NCBI RefSeq assembly: GCF_007665395.1
Contig: NZ_VDND01000016.1
Location: 1-64,000 of the forward strand
Direction of reading: 5' to 3'
DNA: 64,000 nucleotides
DNA from: Pseudomonas oryzihabitans
GTDB taxonomy: Bacteria > Pseudomonadota > Gammaproteobacteria > Pseudomonadales > Pseudomonadaceae
A model generated the notes under the pieces. The model was not told the origin of the DNA. It searched no databases and was given only the letters and a program-made list of their open reading frames with translations. The first letter of the stretch is position 1, and each line of letters starts with the position of its first letter. A program made the translations under genes and the position numbers. Of this stretch, positions 54,862-63,168 are shown in pieces.

Positions 54862-55038
54862 GATTCGGCCTCTCGATATGTGCGCTAATCATTATTGCGA
54901 CTATCTAAGAGTAGCCGGCTCCGCCGGTAATGCAAGTCCAGGATGCAAGGGGCGTCGCCCGCGATCCCGGCGCCCGATCCCGCGGATAAGGCCGTCCTGC
55001 CGAATTCCCTGAAGGGCCGGGGAGGGGGCGGTTGACGC

Positions 55039-55167
55039 TCAGTTGAGCGTTTCGGCCAGCAGGAAGAGGGCGCCGCCGATGGCTCCGCCACCGAGCAGTA
55101 CCAGGCTCATCAAGGCACCGCCCACCAGTTGGGCGATGTCGTCGCTGATTTCGTAGTCCGTTTGCAT
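55039..55167 (-). CDS. very small membrane protein (42 residues)
   Basis: Reading the minus strand from 55167 gives MQTDYEISDDIAQLVGGALM, then SLVLLGGGAIGGALFLLAETLN. This is an acidic start and one glycine-rich membrane helix of about 24 residues. GGAG occurs 8 bases before the ATG. It is short but has a clean ribosome site, start and stop. Function is unknown; glycine-rich helices of this type often pack against partner membrane proteins. Confidence 0.55.
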   Translation of the reverse strand: MQTDYEISDDIAQLVGGALMSLVLLGGGAIGGALFLLAETLN

Positions 55168-55256
55168 GGCGAATCTCCGGAGCGGGATGCCTACCTGGAT
55201 AGCAGCGATGGGTTACAGCACGACGACGGCGAAGGCCGAAGCGGCCGGCGTCGGGC

Positions 55257-55460
55257 TCAACTGGTCGCCCAGGTCAGCCAGAGGGTCTGCTCTTCGCTGA
55301 GCTGCCCGACCTCGCGCAGCGCCCGTTCGAGATCTTCCCGGACCCGGCGTTTCAACTCGGCATTGAGATCGCCCTGGCCGCTGGCGGCCAATTGATCGGC
55401 GAGCGAGAGATCCGCGGCGAGTTGGCGCATTCGAGGGGCGGTGAAATCCTTCTGCTGCAT
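55257..55460 (-). CDS. small soluble protein, unknown function
   Basis: A 67-residue, charged, probably all-helical protein (RQLAADLSLADQLAASGQGDLNAELKRR…DLERALREVG). GGAG lies 6 bases before the ATG at 55460. It is 89 bases upstream of the 42-residue gene on the same strand and may share its transcript. I do not recognise a family. Confidence 0.55.
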   Translation of the reverse strand: MQQKDFTAPRMRQLAADLSLADQLAASGQGDLNAELKRRVREDLERALREVGQLSEEQTLWLTWATS

Positions 55461-55626
55461 GGGCCACTCCTGTCTCCTTGATGAGGGGGAGTGTGGCACG
55501 GGCGCCGTGGACTGAACACAGACCTGATGACTATTGTCTGACGTGCTTGGTCGAAACTCGGACCCCCGACATCTGTTGCCGGTCGCTGGTCCGGGAATGC
55601 ACGGTTTATCAAGGGAAGCATGGATC

Positions 55627-55989
55627 ATGAGTGGGAAGTCGACGCGCAAGCTGCTGCTGTTGAGTATGGGTTTCGGTGTCCTGGTGCTGGCCGCCGTGGC
55701 GACTACCCACAAGAGCGATTCGACCAGCAGCGAGCCCGCCGTGGTGGCGACCACGACGCCACCGGTGGCCGCCCATGCGCCGACCACGGGTACCCATGCG
55801 ACGGCCGACGAGCACAAGCAGGATCTGCCGAGTTTTCTCGCCGAGGCGGCACCCGCTCCCTGTGGCACCGCGATCCCCGCGACCATCACCGATCCCGCCT
55901 GCCGCGAGGCCATCGAAGCGCTCGCGCGGCGCGCCGGCTACGCCCAGGAGGACGTCACGGCCTACCTGGAGGCGCATCGGGCGCGGTGA
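55627..55989 (+). CDS. single-pass membrane or secreted small protein
   Basis: A 120-residue protein. An N-terminal hydrophobic segment (LLLLSMGFGVLVLAAVA, residues 9-25) is a signal anchor. A Thr/Pro/Ala-rich linker (about 30-62) and a small C-terminal helical domain with two Cys (CGTAI, ACREAIEALARRAGY) follow. It is probably periplasmic, and the Cys pair could form a disulfide. No family is recognised. The ATG at 55627 was chosen at the signal segment. Confidence 0.6.
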   Translation: MSGKSTRKLLLLSMGFGVLVLAAVATTHKSDSTSSEPAVVATTTPPVAAHAPTTGTHATADEHKQDLPSFLAEAAPAPCGTAIPATITDPACREAIEALARRAGYAQEDVTAYLEAHRAR

Positions 55990-56106
55990 GGTCAGTTCCT
56001 GGTACTTCTGGTTATAATCAAAGACCTTTTCAATATATGAAGGCATAAACTGAGTCGCTATCCTGTGCGGCCGCTAGATGAGCCGACCACGGCAATTGGG
56101 GCTGTA

Positions 56107-56892
56107 ATGGATGTAGGGGTGACAGGCTTCGTGATCGCGGGGCTGGTAGTGGGTTTCATCGTCGGCATGACCGGCGTCGGCGGTGGGTCGCTGATGACGC
56201 CCATCCTGCTCTGGTTCGGGATCAATCCCGCGGCGGCGGTCGGCACCGACCTGCTCTATGCCGCCATCACCAAGGCCGGTGGCGTCTTCGTCCACCAGCG
56301 CAATCGCAACATCGACTGGAAGGTGACCGGCTGGCTGGCCGCGGGTAGCGTGCCCGCCGCGGCCCTGACGTTGCTCGCCCTGGCCCTGCTGCCCGGGGAT
56401 CAGCACGCCACCAACGCGCTGATCAAGCATGCCCTGGGGACGGTGCTGCTGCTGACCGCGCTGGCGATCCTGTTCAAACGGCAGATCTTCGCCTTCGCCA
56501 GTCGCCATGCCGGCGACGGCTTCCATCTCAGCCCGGCGCGGCTCAATGGCCTGACGGTGCTGACCGGCGCGGTGCTCGGCTTCATGGTGACCCTGACCTC
56601 CATCGGCGCCGGGGCGCTGGGAACGGTGGCCCTGTTCCTGCTCTATCCGCTGCTGGCGACCCGTCGTCTGGTGGGCACCGAGATCGCCCATGCCGTGCCC
56701 CTGACCCTGGTGGCCGGCCTGGGGCACGCGGGCCTCGGCAATCTCGATTGGCACGTGCTGGGTTACCTGCTGCTGGGCTTGCTGCCGGGCATCTTCCTGG
56801 GCAGTCATCTGTCCGGCCGGGTACCGGATGGCGTCTTGCGACCCTGCCTCGCCGTCATGCTGGTGGTGATCGGCGCCAAGCTGGTGATCTGA
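56107..56892 (+). CDS. TauE/SafE family sulfite/organosulfonate exporter-like permease
   Basis: A 261-residue membrane protein with about eight helices. The family repeats are clear: FIVGMTGVGGGSLMTPILLWFGINPAAAVGTDL and MVTLTSIGAGALGTVALFLLYP. Members export sulfite, sulfonates or other small anions. The ATG at 56107 was chosen over the GTG at 56065 because the first membrane repeat begins there. It is followed by a large hairpin and then the promoter of the PAS receptor. Confidence 0.85.
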   Translation: MDVGVTGFVIAGLVVGFIVGMTGVGGGSLMTPILLWFGINPAAAVGTDLLYAAITKAGGVFVHQRNRNIDWKVTGWLAAGSVPAAALTLLALALLPGDQHATNALIKHALGTVLLLTALAILFKRQIFAFASRHAGDGFHLSPARLNGLTVLTGAVLGFMVTLTSIGAGALGTVALFLLYPLLATRRLVGTEIAHAVPLTLVAGLGHAGLGNLDWHVLGYLLLGLLPGIFLGSHLSGRVPDGVLRPCLAVMLVVIGAKLVI

Positions 56893-56904
56893 ACCGGTCG
56901 GCGC

Positions 56905-56939
56905 CGCCCAGGCACCGCCGATCGGGCGGCGCCTGGGCG
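56905..56939 (+). terminator. hairpin terminator after the TauE-like gene
   Basis: CGCCCAGGC (56905-56913) pairs with 56931-56939, and the inner CCGCC pairs with GGCGG, with one mismatch between the two stems and a GATCG loop. It starts 12 bases after the stop. There is no U-tract, so strength is uncertain. Confidence 0.5.
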
Positions 56940-56975
56940 TTCACCGGCGGTGAACAGTTCCAGGGTATCCGTGGC

Positions 56976-57002
56976 TCAATTTGTTATCGCAATCGCCGAT
57001 AA
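56976..57002 (+). promoter_or_regulatory. FliA (sigma-28) type promoter of the five-PAS receptor
   Basis: TCAATTTG at 56976-56983 and GCCGATAA at 56995-57002 are separated by 11 bases. The −10 is identical to the flagellar sigma-28 consensus GCCGATAA, the −35 fits TAAAGTTT/TCAAGTTT at most positions, and the spacing is exact. It ends 36 bases before the start codon at 57038. This predicts co-regulation with flagella. A dyad GTTCACC-GGC-GGTGAAC lies just upstream at 56939-56955. Confidence 0.75.
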
Positions 57003-57037
57003 CCTGGCCACGAGTCCCCCGCCCCCTGGAGCTGCCC

Positions 57038-59512
57038 ATGTTTCCCTCCGCTGCCGAGCCTGTCGCCGTCGATGAAGCTTCCGCCTACCTGGCCCTGCGC
57101 CAGGCGCTGGACCGGTCCTTGGCGGTGATCGAATTCGATCTGCAGGGCACGGTGCTGCATGCCAACGATAACTTCCTGCAGACCTTCGGCTACGGCCTGG
57201 ACGAGGTCCGGGGCCGGCATCACCGTCTGTTCTGCCCGCCGGGGCTGGCGGAAAGCGAGGACTACCAGGCGTTCTGGCAGACCCTGGGCCGTGGCGAGTT
57301 CCACAGTGGCGTCTATCGGCGGCGGCGCAAGGACGGCAGCCTGGTCTGGATCCGCGCCACCTACAACCCCCTGCTGGACGCCGAGGGCAAGCCGCAGCGC
57401 ATCATCAAGTTCGCCACCGACATCACCGAGAGCCGGCTGCAGGCGGTGGAGTACGAGGGCAAGATCGCCGCGATCCAGCGCGCCCAGGCAGTGATCGAAT
57501 TCGATCTGCAGGGCAACGTGCTCTGGGCCAACGATAACTTCCTCGCCATGACCGGCTATGCGCTGGATGAGGTGCGCGGGCGCCACCACAGCCTGATGTG
57601 CCCGGCCGACTACGCCCGCTCGCCGGAATACGCCCTGCTGTGGAATCGCCTGGGCCAGGGCAAGTTCGATTCCGGGGTCTACAAGCGTATCCGGCGCGAT
57701 GGCCGGCCGATCTGGATCCAGGCCACCTACAACCCCATCTTCGACAGCGACGGCCAGCCCTACAAGGTGGTGAAATTCGCCACCGACGTGACCGAGGCGC
57801 AACTCCAGGCCGCGGAATTCCAGGGCAAGATGGCCGCCATCGACCGCGCCCAGGCGGTGATCGAATTCGATCTGCATGGCAACATCCTCGCGGCCAACGA
57901 GAATTTCCTGTCCGCGCTCGGTTATACCCTGGAAGAGGTGCGCGGCAAGCACCACCGGATCTTCTGCGAGCCCGACTACGCCCGCTCGCCGGCCTATCGG
58001 CTGTTCTGGGAGAAGCTCGGTCGCGGCGACTTCGATGCCGGGCTGTACAAGCGCCGCGCCAGCGACGGCCGCCAGGTATGGATCCAGGCCACCTACAACC
58101 CCATCCTGGATGCCGAGGGCCATCCGTACAAGGTGGTCAAGTTCGCCAGCGACGTGACCGAGAGCCAGCTGCGCAACAGCGACTACGAGGGCAAGGTCGC
58201 GGCCATCGACAGGTCCCAGGCCATCGCCGAGTTTTCCGTGGACGGCACGGTGCTGACGGCCAACCGCAACTTCCTGCTGGCGCTGGGGTACCAGGCCGAC
58301 GAGGTGGTGGGCAAGCATCACCGTATCTTCTGTCCCGACGACTATGCCCGCTCGGCCGAATACCGGTTGTTCTGGGATAAGCTGGGCCGTGGCGAATTCG
58401 ATGCCGGGGTGTACAAGCGGCGCAACAGCCGTGGCGAGGAAATCTGGATCCAGGCCACCTACAACCCGATCTTCGACGCCGACGGCAAGCCGTGCAAGGT
58501 GGTGAAGTTCGCCGTGGACATCACCGAAAGCCAGATCCGCAACAGCGACTACGCCGGCAAGGTGGCGGCCATCGACCGCGGCCAGGCGGTGATCGAGTTC
58601 GACCTGACCGGCAAGATCCTCGAGGCCAACCGCAACTTCCTGGCCACCCTCGGTTATCGGCTGGAGGAGATTCGCGGCCAGCACCACCGCATCTTCTGCG
58701 AAGCCGAGCACGTGTCCTCGGCGGAATACCGCGAATTCTGGGCGCGCCTGGCCCAGGGCGAGGTATTCGGCGGGCGATTCATGCGGCTGAGCAAGTTCGG
58801 CCAGCGGATCTGGATCCAGGCCACCTACAACCCGATCTTCGATGCCGAGGGGCAGGTGCACAAGGTGGTCAAGTTCGCCACCGACATCACCCGGCAGGTG
58901 GAGATGGAGCAGCACGTCCGGCAGAAGATCGAGCAGATGAATCTCTCGCTGCACGCCCTGACCCGCTCCATCAACCAGATCGCCGAGACCACCGACGACG
59001 CCAACCGCATGGCCCGGCGGACCCTGGAGGAGGCCGAGCGCGGCTCCCTCACGCTGACCCGTTCGCTGGAGGCCATCGAAGCCATAGGCACCACCTCCGG
59101 GGGGATCCAGGACATCGTCCAGGTGATCAGCGACATCGCCAACCAGACCAACATGCTGGCCTTCAACGCCGCCATCGAGGCCGCCCGCGCCGGCGAGCAC
59201 GGCCTGGGTTTCTCGGTGGTGGCCGACGAGGTGCGCAAGCTGGCCGAGAAGTCGTCCCAGGCGACCAAGGAAATCAACAAGCTGATCCTGGAATCGGTGA
59301 AGAGCATCGCCCAGGGCAGCGAGATCTCGCGCAGCGTCGGAGAAGCCTTCGGCATGATCGCCGAAGGGGTGGGCAAGACCCAGCAATCCATCGAGGCCAT
59401 CAACGGCTCGACCGCGGCGCAGCTCGACGATGCGGCACGCGTCAACCAGCTGATCCAGGAACTGGATGCGGCGACCACCCTTGCGCCGGTCACCGGGGGG
59501 ACGCGAGCGTGA
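57038..59512 (+). CDS. soluble chemoreceptor with five tandem PAS domains
   Basis: An 824-residue protein without membrane segments. Five PAS modules begin at residues 25, 147, 269, 391 and 513, each 122 residues apart. Each carries NxNFL, an HHxxxC motif (C66, C188, C310, C432, C554) and W-I-x-A-TYNP. A short MCP hairpin domain (about 640-810) ends it, with tip [22 protein letters not shown]. The ATG at 57038 has GGAG 6 bases upstream. It resembles BdlA/Aer-type cytoplasmic PAS receptors but with far more PAS repeats. It overlaps the triple-CheW gene (GTGA). Ligand or cofactor unknown. Confidence 0.92.
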   Translation: MFPSAAEPVAVDEASAYLALRQALDRSLAVIEFDLQGTVLHANDNFLQTFGYGLDEVRGRHHRLFCPPGLAESEDYQAFWQTLGRGEFHSGVYRRRRKDGSLVWIRATYNPLLDAEGKPQRIIKFATDITESRLQAVEYEGKIAAIQRAQAVIEFDLQGNVLWANDNFLAMTGYALDEVRGRHHSLMCPADYARSPEYALLWNRLGQGKFDSGVYKRIRRDGRPIWIQATYNPIFDSDGQPYKVVKFATDVTEAQLQAAEFQGKMAAIDRAQAVIEFDLHGNILAANENFLSALGYTLEEVRGKHHRIFCEPDYARSPAYRLFWEKLGRGDFDAGLYKRRASDGRQVWIQATYNPILDAEGHPYKVVKFASDVTESQLRNSDYEGKVAAIDRSQAIAEFSVDGTVLTANRNFLLALGYQADEVVGKHHRIFCPDDYARSAEYRLFWDKLGRGEFDAGVYKRRNSRGEEIWIQATYNPIFDADGKPCKVVKFAVDITESQIRNSDYAGKVAAIDRGQAVIEFDLTGKILEANRNFLATLGYRLEEIRGQHHRIFCEAEHVSSAEYREFWARLAQGEVFGGRFMRLSKFGQRIWIQATYNPIFDAEGQVHKVVKFATDITRQVEMEQHVRQKIEQMNLSLHALTRSINQIAETTDDANRMARRTLEEAERGSLTLTRSLEAIEAIGTTSGGIQDIVQVISDIANQTNMLAFNAAIEAARAGEHGLGFSVVADEVRKLAEKSSQATKEINKLILESVKSIAQGSEISRSVGEAFGMIAEGVGKTQQSIEAINGSTAAQLDDAARVNQLIQELDAATTLAPVTGGTRA

Positions 59513-60981
59513 CCCTGAACCAGGGTGTCGTGCGCATCGGCGAACTGGAAGTCGCCATCGCCGCCCTGGCCCTGGAACGGGTAGTGGCCTGGCCGGAGCG
59601 CCTGGCCCATCATCCGAGCGAGGCCCCCTGGCTGCTCGGCCTGTTCGAATTGGGCGGCCGGCCGCTGCCCCTGATCGATGGCCATCGGCTGCTGGGGCTG
59701 CCTGCGGGCGACGGCGAGCGGCGGGTCGCGGTGATTCGCCATGGCGGTGGGCGCTTCGGCCTGAGCATCGATGGGGTGGTGGACATCATCAGCCCTGAAC
59801 GCGAGGCCATCGTCCAGCTGCAGGGCGGCCCCGGCCGGCTGCTGGGGCGTATCCACCTGCACGCGGAACGGGGCCGGCTGGTGCATTTCCTCGACCTGGC
59901 GGCGCTGGCCGCGCTGCCGGGCTTCGAACTCAGCGCCGAGACCGCGCCGGCCCAGGGCGACCTCGCCGCGCCGGATCGGCAACGCGAGCGCCTCTACCTG
60001 GTATTCGAGTGCGACGGCCGCCGCCTGTGCCTGGATGCGGCGGTGGTCCAGGAACTGGTGGATCGCCCCCAGCTCGTGCCGAGCGACTTCGCCAGCGACA
60101 GCTGTCGCTACCAGGTGCCGCTACGGGGCCAGACGCTGCCGGTGCTGGAGTTGTCCGAGCTGTTGGGACTCGTCGCGCCGGCAGCCAGCAGCCGCCAGCA
60201 TCTGCTGGTGCTGGCGGCCGGAGCCGAGGGCGAGTATCGGGTGGCCTTCGGCTTCGAGCGCCTGGTCGGCATGTGGCGGCGCGATCCGGCACGCTGCGCG
60301 CCACTGCTGGGGTTCGGCCTGGCGCAGCCGGAGCTGCTGCGCGGGGTGTTCAGCGAACCGGATGGCGACGCGGCGGTGGTCATCGACCACGAGGCGCTGG
60401 GGCGCCAGGAGGCGGCGGTAGCCTATGCGCGCATCTACCGTACCAACCGCAATCTGCTGGCCGAGCAGCGCCAGCAGGGGCGCCGCCAACCCTGCCTGAG
60501 CTTCCTCGCCGGACCGCTGTTCGCCGTACCCCTGGAACAGGTCGCCGAGGTGCTCCCCCTGCCGGCGCGCTACCTGCGCCTGGGACAGCCGGATCCGCGG
60601 TTGTTGGGGCTGATGGAGGTACGTGGCCAGCAGATCACCCTGGTCTGCCTGCGCACCCTGGCCGGCGAAACGGCCGCGGCGCCTACCCCCGACGATCAGG
60701 TGATCGTGGTGGCCGGCCAGCGGCAACGCCTGGGCTTCGTGGTGCAGCGGGTGGAGGCCATCGACACCTTCACCGACTTGCGTGAGGACGCCCTGGCGCG
60801 CAGCTGGCAATTGCCGGGCGATGGCGGTGTGATTCCGGCCCAGCGGGCGCAGAGTTGGGTAGGGATAGGGACGCCGGGGAAGAGCCGTCAGGCGACCCTG
60901 ATCGACCTTCAGGCGCTGGTTCGCCGACTTGAAGGGCTGGCTCCCGAGGCGCGGCCGGAGCGCATCGCCGCGGCGATGTGA
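59509..60981 (+). CDS. protein with three tandem CheW-like domains
   Basis: A 490-residue protein with three CheW-type beta-barrel units at about 1-145, 160-315 and 325-480. Marks are [46 protein letters not shown] and [22 protein letters not shown], each at the same domain position. It has no kinase, receiver or membrane part. The GTG at 59509 overlaps the receptor stop (GTGA), so it is coupled to the five-PAS receptor. It could bridge several receptors or CheA molecules. CheW repeats of this kind are rarer than single CheW. Confidence 0.85.
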   Translation: MTLNQGVVRIGELEVAIAALALERVVAWPERLAHHPSEAPWLLGLFELGGRPLPLIDGHRLLGLPAGDGERRVAVIRHGGGRFGLSIDGVVDIISPEREAIVQLQGGPGRLLGRIHLHAERGRLVHFLDLAALAALPGFELSAETAPAQGDLAAPDRQRERLYLVFECDGRRLCLDAAVVQELVDRPQLVPSDFASDSCRYQVPLRGQTLPVLELSELLGLVAPAASSRQHLLVLAAGAEGEYRVAFGFERLVGMWRRDPARCAPLLGFGLAQPELLRGVFSEPDGDAAVVIDHEALGRQEAAVAYARIYRTNRNLLAEQRQQGRRQPCLSFLAGPLFAVPLEQVAEVLPLPARYLRLGQPDPRLLGLMEVRGQQITLVCLRTLAGETAAAPTPDDQVIVVAGQRQRLGFVVQRVEAIDTFTDLREDALARSWQLPGDGGVIPAQRAQSWVGIGTPGKSRQATLIDLQALVRRLEGLAPEARPERIAAAM

Positions 60982-61182
60982 GCCGGCCGTTCGTCGTCTC
61001 GCCGAACGGTCGTCCGCCCGCGCAGCAAGCCGAGGGATTCGGCAGTTGGCCGGCCCTGACCGAAGCGACAGGGGCAACCTAGAGCCACTGCCGCTTCGCC
61101 AGCCAGTCCCGGCCCGCCGCGCGGCCGAACCGGCGTCGGCGCCAGCGGGCGTTCGCGCGCACGCACGTTGATCGGGGCCTTG

Positions 61183-61209
61183 TCAAGAAAAGCAGCGGCG
61201 CGTCGAACC
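61183..61209 (+). promoter_or_regulatory. possible FliA-type promoter of the two-PAS receptor
   Basis: TCAAGAAA (61183-61190) is followed after 11 bases by GTCGAACC (61202-61209). The −35 core TCAAG and the spacing fit sigma-28, but the −10 matches GCCGATAA at only four of eight positions. It ends 31 bases before the ATG, a distance like that at the five-PAS receptor. Confidence 0.35.
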
Positions 61210-61240
61210 AGAGGAAGACACAACTTTCCTGGGTGATCCC

Positions 61241-62554
61241 ATGTTCAACTCTTCGCTCAAACGCCGCATTGCCGAACTCGAAGCCGAGTTGGCCGACCAT
61301 CGTCAGCTACGCGCGGCGTTCTGCAATGATGCCCTTTGCCTACTACTGGACGCCCAGGGCCGAATCGAGGAATTCAACGAAAACTTCGCGCGCTGCCTGG
61401 GTTACGCCCTCGGTAGCCTAACTGGCCGAAGCGTCGATGACATCATTCCCGACTACGTGAAGTGCCTGGAGTGCTACCGGGACCTCAAGCGCAGTTTCAG
61501 CGAGGGGCGTCAGATCAGTGGCATCTATCGCCTGTTGCGCGGGGCCGGCGGGGTGGCCTGGCTCTATGCGATCTGGACGCCGGTGCGCGACGCCCAGGGC
61601 CAGGTCCGGCAGATCCGCTGCTACGCCTACGACCGTACCGAGCAGGTGGAAACCTCCACCGAGCATTCGGGCATCATCAATGCCCTGCTGAGATCCACCG
61701 CGGTCATCGAATTCAACCTGGCCGGCGAGGTGCTCACCGCCAACGAGAGATTCCTGCAGGGCATGGGCTATTCCCTGGCGCAGATCGTCGGTAAGCACCA
61801 TCGGCTGTTCTGCACCCGCGAAGAGGCCGAGTCCGTCGACTATCGGGCCTTCTGGGAGCGATTGAACCGGGGTGACTACGTGGCCGGCCGCTTCAAGCGG
61901 ATCGATAGCCACGGCCGCACCGTCTGGCTGGAGGCCTCCTACAACCCGGTCCTCGACACCCGCGGTGAACTCTACAAGGTGATCAAGTTCGCCACCGTCA
62001 TCACCGAGCAGGTCGAGCAGGAACTAGCCGTGGCCGAGGCCGCTCGAGTCGCCTTCGACATCTCCCAGACCACCGATGAAAGCGCACGCCAGGGCGCCGC
62101 GGTGGTGCAGGACACGGTGGCGGTGATGACCCGCATCGCCGATGAGATCCAGGTCGCCGCCAACGGCATCGAGGACCTCGGCAAGCAGTCGCTGGTGATC
62201 AGCGCCATCGTCAAGACCATCAGCGGCATCGCCGAGCAGACCAATCTGCTGGCGCTCAACGCGGCCATCGAGGCCGCCCGCGCGGGCGAGCAGGGGCGTG
62301 GCTTCGCCGTGGTGGCGGACGAGGTCCGCCAACTGGCCGGCCGCACCAGCAAGGCCACCGAAGAAATCGTCGGGGTGGTGCAGCAGAATCAGCAGCTGGC
62401 ACAGACGGCGGTCAGCAACATGGCGGCCAGTCGGCAGCAGGCCGAACAGGGACTGCAGCTGGCCAGCGACGCCGGCGTCCGTATCACCGAGATCCAGGAC
62501 GGCGCCCGCCAAGTGGTGGGCGCGGTCAGCCAGTTCGCCCGGCGGCTGAGCTAG
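61241..62554 (+). CDS. soluble chemoreceptor with two PAS domains (BdlA-like)
   Basis: A 437-residue cytoplasmic receptor. A first PAS (about 22-138) is divergent and has Cys residues in VKCLECY. A second PAS (about 145-265) has the same HHRLFC motif as the five-PAS protein. A short MCP domain (about 270-430, tip [22 protein letters not shown]) follows. The plan and length match BdlA, a receptor controlling biofilm dispersal in P. aeruginosa; orthology is not proven. It lies 259 bases after the triple-CheW gene; I see only a candidate promoter in that gap. Its stop overlaps the convergent phosphatase gene by four bases. Confidence 0.9.
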   Translation: MFNSSLKRRIAELEAELADHRQLRAAFCNDALCLLLDAQGRIEEFNENFARCLGYALGSLTGRSVDDIIPDYVKCLECYRDLKRSFSEGRQISGIYRLLRGAGGVAWLYAIWTPVRDAQGQVRQIRCYAYDRTEQVETSTEHSGIINALLRSTAVIEFNLAGEVLTANERFLQGMGYSLAQIVGKHHRLFCTREEAESVDYRAFWERLNRGDYVAGRFKRIDSHGRTVWLEASYNPVLDTRGELYKVIKFATVITEQVEQELAVAEAARVAFDISQTTDESARQGAAVVQDTVAVMTRIADEIQVAANGIEDLGKQSLVISAIVKTISGIAEQTNLLALNAAIEAARAGEQGRGFAVVADEVRQLAGRTSKATEEIVGVVQQNQQLAQTAVSNMAASRQQAEQGLQLASDAGVRITEIQDGARQVVGAVSQFARRLS

Positions 62555-63168
62555 CGCTCGGCGCCCCAGCCCGCCGCGCTGTACCACTGGTAGCCCTGCG
62601 TCGTGAGTTCCAGCCAGCGGCCCTGGTGGATGACCAGGCGGGTGGCTTCCTCGGCGCTGGCCAGCCCGGTGGCCACCAGCAGACTGCGGATCAGGGCGCC
62701 ATGGCCGACCAGCAGGGTAGGGCCATCGAGCCCTTCCAGGAGCGGGCGCACGCGCTCCGCGACGTCCGCGTAGCTTTCGCCATTGGGCACGCGAAAGGTA
62801 AAGGGCTCGCGAAGGCGGTGCGCGTATTGCTCGGGGTAGCGCTGGGCGATGGTGGGCATGTCCAGCCCCTCCCAGTCGCCGAAGGCCTTCTCCGCCAGCC
62901 GGGAATCGGTACCGCGCGTGCGCGGGCTGCCGGGACATTGCGCCAGGATCAGCTCCAGGGTAGCGCTCGCGCGCTGCAGCGGACTGCTCAGACAGGCGAG
63001 GGTGGTGATGTCATAACGCTCGCGCAAGGCGAGGCCCAGGGCCTCGCCTTGCGCTCGGCCGCGGGCGTTCAGCGGGATGTCCTGGCGACCCTGCAGGCGG
63101 CCGCTGGCGTTCCAGTCGGTTTCGCCGTGACGGATCACCAGCAAGGGATGGGGTAACCGCACAGGCAT
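62551..63168 (-). CDS. histidine phosphatase family protein (phosphoglycerate mutase-like)
   Basis: A 205-residue enzyme with the RHG motif [12 protein letters not shown], where the His is the phosphoacceptor. [10 protein letters not shown], the EKAFGDWEG acidic block and the second His in [13 protein letters not shown] are also present. Related enzymes include alpha-ribazole phosphatase (CobC) and small broad-range phosphatases. The ATG at 63168 overlaps by one base the stop of the kinase-like gene upstream (TGATG), so they are co-translated. Confidence 0.88.
   Translation of the reverse strand: MPVRLPHPLLVIRHGETDWNASGRLQGRQDIPLNARGRAQGEALGLALRERYDITTLACLSSPLQRASATLELILAQCPGSPRTRGTDSRLAEKAFGDWEGLDMPTIAQRYPEQYAHRLREPFTFRVPNGESYADVAERVRPLLEGLDGPTLLVGHGALIRSLLVATGLASAEEATRLVIHQGRWLELTTQGYQWYSAAGWGAER

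Noticed and set aside
56984-59386. 800-residue antisense frame opposite the five-PAS receptor
   Set aside because: Its repeats merely mirror the 366-bp PAS repeats; composition is His/Leu/Gly-rich and not protein-like.
60982-61240. a gene in the gap between the triple-CheW and two-PAS receptor genes
   Set aside because: Short frames here have no ribosome site and Arg/Ala-rich composition; only a weak sigma-28-like promoter is noted.
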